Shown: piece after piece, positions 43,737 through 50,869 of the stretch
How positions within the stretch are numbered: the first letter of the stretch is position 1
How the letters are laid out: each line of letters starts with the position of its first letter
Source: Salinimicrobium sediminilitoris
GTDB lineage: Bacteria > Bacteroidota > Bacteroidia > Flavobacteriales > Flavobacteriaceae
Direction: 5' to 3'
Assembly (NCBI RefSeq): GCF_020866905.1
Contig: NZ_JAIVCC010000001.1
Coordinates: 153,148 to 217,147, forward strand
Length of the DNA stretch: 64,000 nt
Notes under the pieces: generated by a model
What the model saw: only the letters and a program-made list of their open reading frames with translations
What the model was told of the DNA's origin: nothing
Databases searched by the model: none
Made by a program: the position numbers and the translations under genes

Positions 43737-44864
43737 ATGAAACAGGATTATTACGAAATATTAGGGATTAGCAAGAATGCGACCACAGCCGAAATCAAAA
43801 AGGCGTACCGCAAGAAGGCCATAGAATATCACCCCGATAAGAACCCGGGAGACACCAAGGCAGAAGAGCTGTTTAAAAAGGCTGCCGAGGCTTACGAAGT
43901 TCTAAGCAATGAAGACAAGCGGGCGAGATATGACCGTTTTGGTCACCAGGCTTTCGAGAATGGCGGCTTTGGCGGCGGTGGCGGAATGAACATGGATGAT
44001 ATTTTTAGCCAGTTTGGAGATATTTTTGGCGGTGCCTTTGGCGGCGGCGGAGGATTTTCGGGCTTTGGCGGCGGCTTTGGAGGCGGCGGCCAGCGCAGGG
44101 TTAAAGGTAGTAACCTGAGAATTCGTGTAGCTCTTACCCTGGAAGAAATAGCCAATGGAACAGAGAAGAAAATAAAAGTTAAGCGCAAAGTGCAGGCGCC
44201 GGGAACGACCTATAAAACCTGTTCAACCTGTAATGGTACAGGACAGGTGACCAGGGTGACCAATACCATACTGGGACGCATGCAAACTGCCACTCCATGT
44301 ACCACCTGTGGTGGAAGCGGACAAATGATCGATCAACGTCCTGCCGATGCCGATGCACAAGGTCTAGTAGTGAACGAGGAGACCGTTTCAATTAAAATTC
44401 CTGCGGGAGTAGTTGAAGGAATGCAGCTTAAAGTTTCTGGTAAAGGAAATGAAGCGCCCGGTAACGGAGTTCCGGGGGACCTGCTGGTCGCTATAGAGGA
44501 AAAAGAACATCCGGTCCTGCAACGGGAAGGAGACAACCTGCACTATGACCTTTACATTAGCCTTTCTGAAGCTGTATTAGGAACCTCGAGAGAGATAGAT
44601 ACCGTATCCGGCAAGGTGCGTATAAAGATTGATGAAGGAGTACAGTCTGGTAAGATCTTGCGCCTTCGTGGCAAAGGTATTCCAAACATTAATGGCTACG
44701 GAAGGGGAGATCTTTTGGTGCACGTAAATGTATGGACGCCAAAAACTTTGAACAGGGAACAACGTGATTTCTTCGAGCGTATGGCAAGTGATGAACACTT
44801 CCAGCCGAAACCGGAAAAATCGGATAAATCATTTTTTGAAAAAGTTAAAGATATGTTTACATAA
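43737..44864 (+). CDS. dnaJ: chaperone DnaJ with two zinc-finger repeats
   Basis: A 375-residue Hsp40. The J domain (~1-70) carries HPD at 32-34; a long Gly/Phe-rich region (~75-120) follows. The zinc region has only two CxxCxGxG repeats, CSTCNGTG (162-169) and CTTCGGSG (188-195), where most DnaJ have four; the repeats expected to form the other zinc centre are missing. This is, to my knowledge, usual in Flavobacteriaceae. The C-terminal substrate-binding domains (TVSIKIPAGVVEGMQLKVSGKGNEAPG) are intact. Co-transcribed with grpE. Confidence 0.95.
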   Translation: MKQDYYEILGISKNATTAEIKKAYRKKAIEYHPDKNPGDTKAEELFKKAAEAYEVLSNEDKRARYDRFGHQAFENGGFGGGGGMNMDDIFSQFGDIFGGAFGGGGGFSGFGGGFGGGGQRRVKGSNLRIRVALTLEEIANGTEKKIKVKRKVQAPGTTYKTCSTCNGTGQVTRVTNTILGRMQTATPCTTCGGSGQMIDQRPADADAQGLVVNEETVSIKIPAGVVEGMQLKVSGKGNEAPGNGVPGDLLVAIEEKEHPVLQREGDNLHYDLYISLSEAVLGTSREIDTVSGKVRIKIDEGVQSGKILRLRGKGIPNINGYGRGDLLVHVNVWTPKTLNREQRDFFERMASDEHFQPKPEKSDKSFFEKVKDMFT

Positions 44865-44870
44865 TTTTTA

Positions 44871-44897
44871 TTTGTTAAAAATTTTTGCATATATTTG
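44871..44897 (+). promoter_or_regulatory. candidate promoter of a short leader transcript
   Basis: TATATTTG (44890-44897) is a perfect -7 box; TTTG at 44871-44874 is a possible -33 element, though the 15-base spacing is short. It sits just past dnaJ. Confidence 0.4.
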
Positions 44898-44911
44898 AGC
44901 ATCACTAATTC

Positions 44912-44941
44912 ATGTTAGTGGTAAATTTTTCTTTTTCATAG
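44912..44941 (+). CDS. candidate nine-residue leader peptide ahead of the ABC exporter
   Basis: An ATG at 44912, 14 bases past a perfect -7 box, opens a frame reading MLVVNFSFS and stopping at TAG (44939-44941). Eleven bases later a terminator hairpin begins. Promoter, mini-ORF and terminator in 90 bases resemble an attenuator leader, or alternatively a small RNA of about 80 nucleotides. No known family is recognised. Low confidence as a real peptide. Confidence 0.25.
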   Translation: MLVVNFSFS

Positions 44942-44951
44942 CAATTTTTTT

Positions 44952-44986
44952 CCCATCCTTAAGTAATTAAGGGTGGGTTTTGCTTT
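44952..44986 (+). terminator. hairpin and T-rich tail upstream of the ABC exporter
   Basis: CCCATCCTTAA (44952-44962) pairs with TTAAGGGTGGG (44967-44977) with one G-T pair and a GTAA loop, followed by TTTTGCTTTT. It could terminate grpE-dnaJ, or act as an attenuator for the exporter genes 100 bases downstream. Confidence 0.6.
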
Positions 44987-45083
44987 TAAGGGAATAAGGT
45001 TTTGACAGCCTGCAGGATTCTTAAATTCTTCCCAATGCCGTCATGGCTTTTTTTAAAACTATATCTTTATACAAACAACCTTT

Positions 45084-46013
45084 ATGGATCACCTCCTGGT
45101 AGCAGAAAATGTTTCAAAACAATTTGGTGAATTTACTGCACTTAATGATGTCTCTCTGGAGATCCCAAGAGGTAGTATTTTTGGTCTTTTGGGACCTAAT
45201 GGAGCCGGGAAAACTACCTTTTTAAGGATCATTAACCAAATAACCCTACCCGACAAAGGAGGAATAATGCTAGATGGTCATGCTCTGCAACCCGATGATA
45301 TAAGGCATATAGGTTACCTGCCAGAAGAGCGGGGGCTTTATAAATCTATGAAAGTAGGGGAGCAGGCTTTGTATTTGGCACAATTAAAAGGATTGTCCAA
45401 AGCTGAAGCCAAAGAAAGGCTTAAATACTGGTTTGAGCGCCTGCAAATAGAGGACTGGTGGGGAAAAAAGATCCAGGAGCTTTCAAAGGGAATGGCTCAA
45501 AAAGTGCAATTTGTGGTAACCGTTTTGCACCGCCCTAAATTATTGATCTTTGATGAGCCTTTTAGCGGTTTTGATCCGGTCAATGCTAATCTTATCAAGG
45601 ATGAGATCCTGCAACTTCGGAAGGAAGGGGCGACAATACTTTTTTCTACCCACCGTATGGAAAGTGTGGAAGAAATGTGTGATTATATGGCTTTGATCCA
45701 CCGCGGAAACAAATTGCTCGATGGAGAAGTGAATGAAATAAAACGCCGTTACAAATCCAATACCTATGAAGTGGGATTGATGGCTGCGAATCCTGAAGGT
45801 CTTCGGAAGGAACTGGAGGAGAGATTCCGTATTTCCGATACCGAATTTAAGAGCATTAATGACGACCTGAAACTACAGATACAGATAGGAGAAAAATCCT
45901 CTCCCAATGATCTGCTTACTTTTCTAACCTCCCGGGCAGAGGTGAACCATTTCGTGGAGGTGATCCCATCTGTAAATGATATTTTCATTAAAACCGTGAC
46001 CACCAATGCGTAA
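45084..46013 (+). CDS. ABC-2 type exporter, ATP-binding subunit
   Basis: A 309-residue cytosolic ATPase. Walker A GPNGAGKTTF (~36), Q-loop in the RIINQIT region, signature LSKGMAQKVQ, Walker B LLIFDEPFSGFDP and H-loop LFSTHRM are all present. The C-terminal ~80 residues resemble the DUF4162 extension of NatA-like exporters. The permease gene overlaps its end by eight bases. Probably exports Na+, a drug or a peptide. Confidence 0.93.
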   Translation: MDHLLVAENVSKQFGEFTALNDVSLEIPRGSIFGLLGPNGAGKTTFLRIINQITLPDKGGIMLDGHALQPDDIRHIGYLPEERGLYKSMKVGEQALYLAQLKGLSKAEAKERLKYWFERLQIEDWWGKKIQELSKGMAQKVQFVVTVLHRPKLLIFDEPFSGFDPVNANLIKDEILQLRKEGATILFSTHRMESVEEMCDYMALIHRGNKLLDGEVNEIKRRYKSNTYEVGLMAANPEGLRKELEERFRISDTEFKSINDDLKLQIQIGEKSSPNDLLTFLTSRAEVNHFVEVIPSVNDIFIKTVTTNA

Positions 46014-47298
46014 CCTGAAGCTTATAATTAAGAGGGAATACCTGGCAAGGGTGAAAAATAAAGCCTTTGTTGTAATGACATTTTTGAGCCCTCTCATCCT
46101 GGTGGGGATGATCGTGCTCATCGCTTATCTCGTCAATCTAAATTCTAACGAACAGCGCGTTGTAGCCATCAATGATGAAAGCAAACAGTTCGTAGGAGAT
46201 TTTAATGATTCTGAAGATGTCAGGTTTATTGATCTTTCCAGTATTGATCTTGAAGCAGCCAAGGCAATTGTTAAAGAGCAGGAATATTTTGGGCTGCTGT
46301 ACATTCCGAAATTTCAGAACAATACAATTCCTAATATTCAATTTTTCGCCAAGGAAGCCCCTGCTTTTGGGTTTCTTTCTCAGGTGGAGAAGACAATAGG
46401 GGACAAACTTACCAATCAGCAGCTGCTGGCCCGTGGCATAGACGTGAATTTAATTGAAGCTTCCCAAACAAAGGTGGATATAGGGATCCAGAACTTTTCG
46501 GGAGAAAAAACCTCGAAGATGTCTACTTATGTAAAGATGATCTTTGGCGGGGCAGCCGGTTACCTTTTGATGATGTTCATAATCATCTACGGAAATATGG
46601 TGATGCGGAGTGTGATCGAGGAAAAAACGAACAGGATCATTGAGATCATAATTTCTTCGGTAAAACCCATTCATCTTATGCTTGGAAAAATACTGGGCAC
46701 TTCCCTTGCCGGAATTACCCAGTTTATAATCTGGGTGATCCTGGGAGGAGTAATGTTAAGCCTGGTGTCCATTATTGCCGGTGTTGATATAGGAGAGGTC
46801 CATGGCCCACAGCAGCAGGCGATGGAGCAGATATCCGACAATGAACTCCAGCAGCTCGTAATTGATATAGCAAAACTACCTATGCTGTTATTGCTTGTGA
46901 GCTTCCTGATCTATTTTATTGGAGGATACTTTCTTTACAGCGCTATTTATGCGGCTATTGGCGCAGCTGTTGATAATGAGACCGATACGCAGCAATTCAT
47001 GCTTCCGGTTATACTTCCGCTTATGCTTGGCATCTACGTTGGCTTTTTTGCGGTGATCGAAAATCCGCATGGGGTGGTTTCCACCGTGTTCTCCATGGTG
47101 CCACTTACATCACCCATAGTCATGCTCATGAGGATTCCTTTTGGAGTGGCGTGGTGGGAGCTGGCGCTTTCAATTGGGATACTCATTCTTACTATAGCGG
47201 GAGTGGTATGGATAGCAGCTAAGATTTACAGAGTCGGGATCCTTATGTATGGGAAAAAACCTGGATACAAGGATCTGTACAAGTGGCTCAAATATTAA
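46006..47298 (+). CDS. ABC-2 type exporter, permease subunit (NatB-like)
   Basis: A 430-residue inner-membrane protein. One N-terminal span (TFLSPLILVGMIVLIAYLV) is followed by a ~150-residue extracytoplasmic domain and then about five or six spans. The ABC-2 motif VIEEKTNRIIEIIISSVKPIHLMLGKILG lies near residue 205, just before the transmembrane block. The C-terminal KIYRVGILMYGKKPGYKDLYKWL is typical of Bacteroidota NatB-type permeases. Coupled to the ATPase by overlap. Confidence 0.92.
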   Translation: MRNLKLIIKREYLARVKNKAFVVMTFLSPLILVGMIVLIAYLVNLNSNEQRVVAINDESKQFVGDFNDSEDVRFIDLSSIDLEAAKAIVKEQEYFGLLYIPKFQNNTIPNIQFFAKEAPAFGFLSQVEKTIGDKLTNQQLLARGIDVNLIEASQTKVDIGIQNFSGEKTSKMSTYVKMIFGGAAGYLLMMFIIIYGNMVMRSVIEEKTNRIIEIIISSVKPIHLMLGKILGTSLAGITQFIIWVILGGVMLSLVSIIAGVDIGEVHGPQQQAMEQISDNELQQLVIDIAKLPMLLLLVSFLIYFIGGYFLYSAIYAAIGAAVDNETDTQQFMLPVILPLMLGIYVGFFAVIENPHGVVSTVFSMVPLTSPIVMLMRIPFGVAWWELALSIGILILTIAGVVWIAAKIYRVGILMYGKKPGYKDLYKWLKY

Positions 47299-47480
47299 GA
47301 TTTTTTTGAGAGGGTTCCCAAAAGAGGTTGTGTTACTTTACAAGGCCAACCGGTCAAACAATTAAAAATCTTAGTATATTACCTGTATACCGGCCATACA
47401 TTTATGAATGACATCAGGTTTCGGAACTAAAAAAAATATTTTTTATGGCCGAAGCGGGGTAAAATTTAAAATTAAAAAGC

Positions 47481-48644
47481 ATGCCAAAAATACTGTTGAT
47501 CGAAGACGAAGCAGCCATTAGAAGGGTACTTATTAAGATCCTTACCGAAGAAAATTCTTCTTATGAGGTGGAGGAAGCTGCCGACGGACTTGAGGGAATC
47601 GAAAAAATTAAGGATCAGGAATACGATCTTATTCTGTGCGATATCAAAATGCCGAAGATGGATGGAGTAGAGGTGCTGGAGGCAGTAAAGAAGATCAAGC
47701 CGGAAATTCCGATCGTGATGATCTCCGGCCACGGCGACCTCGATACAGCAGTAAACACTATGCGCATGGGGGCTTTTGATTATATCTCCAAACCCCCAGA
47801 TCTCAACAGGCTTTTGAATACTGTTCGAAACGCCCTCGACCGCAAGGAACTAATGGTTGAAAACACCCGACTTAAGAAAAAGGTGGGTAAGAACTTCGAA
47901 ATGATCGGGGAATCTGAAGCGATTACAAAGATCAAAGACATAATTGAAAAAGTTGCGCCTACAGATGCAAGGGTGCTTATAACAGGTCCTAACGGAACCG
48001 GAAAAGAGCTGGTAGCACATTGGTTGCACCAAAAAAGTGACCGTTCTGCCGGGCCTATGATCGAGGTAAACTGTGCAGCAATCCCTTCAGAATTAATAGA
48101 AAGTGAACTTTTTGGGCATGTAAAAGGAGCCTTTACCTCGGCCAACAAAGATAGGGCGGGGAAATTTGAAGCTGCCAATGGGGGTACTATTTTTCTTGAT
48201 GAGGTTGGGGATATGAGCCTCTCAGCTCAGGCCAAGGTGCTGCGGGCACTGCAGGAGAGCAAGATCTCAAGGGTTGGAAGTGATAAAGATATTAAAGTCA
48301 ATGTACGTGTAATTGCCGCAACAAATAAAGATCTTAAAAAAGAAATCGAGGAGAATAAATTTCGGGAGGACCTTTATCACAGGTTGGCCGTAATCCTTAT
48401 ACAGGTTCCAGGGCTAAACGAAAGAAAAGAGGATATTCCGTTACTGGTGAATTTCTTTGCTGATAAGATTTCGGAAGAACAGGGAGTACCTAAAAAGACC
48501 TTTACCGAAGGTGCTTTGAATTTACTCAAGGAATACAACTGGACAGGAAACATACGGGAACTGCGAAATGTCGTGGAACGTTTGATCATCCTCGGCGGAC
48601 AGGAAGTAAGCGAGGAGGATGTAAGGTTGTTTGCAAGTAAATAA
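47481..48644 (+). CDS. NtrC-type response regulator (REC-AAA+) without HTH domain
   Basis: A 387-residue protein. REC domain: acidic residues at 8-9, phospho-acceptor Asp54 in LILCDIKMP, Lys104 in SKPP. AAA+ domain (~140-370): Walker A GPNGTGKE (169-176), Walker B TIFLDEVGD (~236-244), arginine finger region NKFREDLYHRLAV and sensor II NWTGNIRELRNVVERL. The sigma-54 contact loop reads GAFTSA (216-221) in place of GAFTGA. The protein stops at VRLFASK, so the Fis-type DNA-binding domain is absent. It would have to act from solution or through a partner. A long repeat array follows. Confidence 0.93.
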   Translation: MPKILLIEDEAAIRRVLIKILTEENSSYEVEEAADGLEGIEKIKDQEYDLILCDIKMPKMDGVEVLEAVKKIKPEIPIVMISGHGDLDTAVNTMRMGAFDYISKPPDLNRLLNTVRNALDRKELMVENTRLKKKVGKNFEMIGESEAITKIKDIIEKVAPTDARVLITGPNGTGKELVAHWLHQKSDRSAGPMIEVNCAAIPSELIESELFGHVKGAFTSANKDRAGKFEAANGGTIFLDEVGDMSLSAQAKVLRALQESKISRVGSDKDIKVNVRVIAATNKDLKKEIEENKFREDLYHRLAVILIQVPGLNERKEDIPLLVNFFADKISEEQGVPKKTFTEGALNLLKEYNWTGNIRELRNVVERLIILGGQEVSEEDVRLFASK

Positions 48645-50311
48645 GAAGTTAAATTTTAGAAGTTAGAATTACGAGGTTCCGAACTCGGGTCCCGGCACGG
48701 TTTGTAAATCCGCGCCAGCTGATCTTTACACCGTCTTTGCTAACTTCTGGAAGGAAGCGCGGCAATCTCACAGTAGTTGAATTAAAATTCTATTTGAACT
48801 GCGCTATCATTAACTCAAAACTTTCTCGGTAATCGTCCCCTCCTGCGGAGGGGTGTCCGCAGGAGGGGGTGGGGAATTGACTGCCGCCTCTCTGGTCTCT
48901 CTCTTCCTCTAACCAGTCCAGACATTCCAAGTTTTTTATCAAGAAAAGTAGTAAATGAATTTCTTCCGAGGCTCACAACAAGGAACTTTGGCAGGTCTCC
49001 ACGGCGTAGTCTCGTAATTCTGTTGCAACACTATTCCCCAAGTGAGAATTTCAGTATTTCCCGGCACGGATTGCAAATCCGCGCCAGCTGATCTTTACAC
49101 CGTCTTTGCGGAACTATTAGAAGGAAGCGCGGCAATCTCCCAGTAGTTGAATTAAAATTCTATTTGAACTGCGCTATCATTAACTCAAAACTTTCTCGAT
49201 AATCGTCCCCTCCTTCGGAGGGGTGTCCGCAGGACGGGGTGGGGAATTGTCTGCCGCCTCTCTGGTCTCTCTCTTCCTCTAACCAGTCCAGACATTCCAA
49301 GTTTTTTATCAAGAAAAGTAGTAAATGAATTTCTTCCGAGGCTCACAACAAGGAACTTTGGCAGGTCTCCACGGCATAATCCCATAATTCTGTTGTAACA
49401 ATAGTCTCAAAGGGAGAATTTCAGTATTTCCCGGCACGGATTGCAAATCCGCGCCAGCTGATCTTTACACCGTCTTTGCCGAACTATTGGAAGGAAGCGT
49501 GGCAATCTCCCAGTAGTTGAGTGAAAAAATCTTTTTCAACTACGCCATCTTTACCTCAAAACTTTCTCGATAATCGTCCCCTCATTGGGAGGGGTGTCCG
49601 CAGGTCGGGGTGGGGAATTGACTGCCGCCCCTCTGGTCTTTCTCTTTCTCTAACCAGTCCAGACATTCCAAGTTTTTTATCAAGAAAAGTAGTAAATGAA
49701 TTTCTTCCGAGGCTCACAACAAGGAACTTTGGCAGGTCTCCACGGCATAATCCCATAATTCTGTTGTAACAATAGTCTCAAAGGGAGAATTTCAGTATTT
49801 CCCGGCACGGATTGCAAATCCGCGCCAGCTGATCTTTACACCGTCTTTGCCGAACTATTGGAAGGAAGCGTGGCAATCTCCCAGTAGTTGAGTGAAAAAA
49901 TCTTTTTCAACTACGCCATCTTTACCTCAAAACTTTCTCGATAATCGTCCCCTCCTTCGGAGGGGTGTCCGCAGGACGGGGTGGGGAATTGTCTGCCGCC
50001 CCTGTGGTCTCTCTCTTCCTCTAACCAGTCCAGACCTGCCAAAGTTTTCATATACTGAAGAGAAGAATGATTTTAGTTGGGAGGCTTATAATTCATAACA
50101 GACCTGCCAAAGTTTTCATCAGGTGAAGAAGTAATTGAATTTCTTCCGAGGCTCACAAAATGGAACTTTGGCAGGTCTCTCTTCCTTAAGCCAAAAAACT
50201 ACCTGCCGCAACTAATATTAAACCTTTTCCAATTCTCCCAGTCTTATACACTATACCTGCTGTGGAACAGTCTTTGTAGTTAAGGTGATAACTTCAGGTA
50301 CAAATCAATTC
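48645..50311. repeat. array of four ~370-bp tandem repeats plus a partial unit
   Basis: Units begin CCCGGCACGG at 48691, 49060, 49430 and 49801 (spacing 369, 370 and 371 bases) and are nearly identical by eye; the fourth runs to about 50034, and a partial end lies at 50100-50178. Each unit joins three motifs: the palindrome GGCACGGATTGCAAATCCGC, a CCCCTCC...GGAGGGGTGTCCGC...GGGGTGGGG block, and a pair of arms AGACnTnCCAAgTT / AACTTTGGCAGGTCT. The open frames read across units on both strands are repeat translations, not genes. No gene in this stretch. Confidence 0.85.
50100..50178. repeat. perfect 15-bp inverted repeat at the end of the array
   Basis: AGACCTGCCAAAGTT (50100-50114) and AACTTTGGCAGGTCT (50164-50178) are exact inverted copies about 50 bases apart, enclosing TTTCTTCCGAGGCTCACAA. 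The same arms recur, less perfectly, in each ~370-bp unit. Confidence 0.75.
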
Positions 50312-50815
50312 ATGAAAAAGACAATACTACTTATTCTGGCGCTCCTGCCGCTTCTGGCATTCACGGCTGCACATAAATTCTATGTTAGTGCGACCGACAT
50401 TGAATACAATGAACAGCAAAAATCCCTACAGATCATCTCGCACGTATTTACAGATGATATGGAGAAACTCCTTCAGGCGCGCTATAGTGATAAACTTGCT
50501 TTAGTAAAAGGAGATGAACATCCGGCAGCCGATGATTTTATTGAGAAGTACTTTAATGATAAATTCCGCGTAAGCGTAAATGGGAAAGACAGGATGATTA
50601 ATTACATCGGGAAAGAGTACGATAAAGATCAGCTACTTGTGTACCTGGAGATTGAAGACGTGGAGCCAATAAAAAATATACGTGTTGAAAATGCCGTTTT
50701 AACCGATCTTTTTCCGGAGCAAAAGAATGTCGTGAAGGTGGAACAACAGGGGAAAATTAAAAGTCTGCTGCTAATGAGGGACAACCTTAGCGGTACGATA
50801 AATTTCAGCAATTAA
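50312..50815 (+). CDS. DUF6702 exported protein
   Basis: A 167-residue exported protein from ATG 50312 (MKKTILLILALLPLLAFTAAHKFYVS); the frame open from 50285 is ignored because the signal peptide starts here. The mature AHKFYVSATDIEYNEQQKSLQIISHVFTDD opening and LLVYLEIEDVEPIKNIRVENAVLTDLFPEQ match the Bacteroidota family DUF6702. It usually sits next to an M1 metallopeptidase, as here (54 bases to that start). Function unknown; probably periplasmic. Confidence 0.85.
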   Translation: MKKTILLILALLPLLAFTAAHKFYVSATDIEYNEQQKSLQIISHVFTDDMEKLLQARYSDKLALVKGDEHPAADDFIEKYFNDKFRVSVNGKDRMINYIGKEYDKDQLLVYLEIEDVEPIKNIRVENAVLTDLFPEQKNVVKVEQQGKIKSLLLMRDNLSGTINFSN

Positions 50816-50869
50816 ATTGTGAAACTTCAGAATTCAATTATTTTTAGCAACCTAAACTTAAATTCATAT

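Noticed and set aside
49185-50098. Several 66-82-codon frames on both strands in the repeat array
   Set aside because: They recur with the repeat period, have no start signals, and are translations of the repeat.
48691-50178. CRISPR-like array
   Set aside because: Units are ~370 bases with no short repeat/spacer structure and no cas genes are present.
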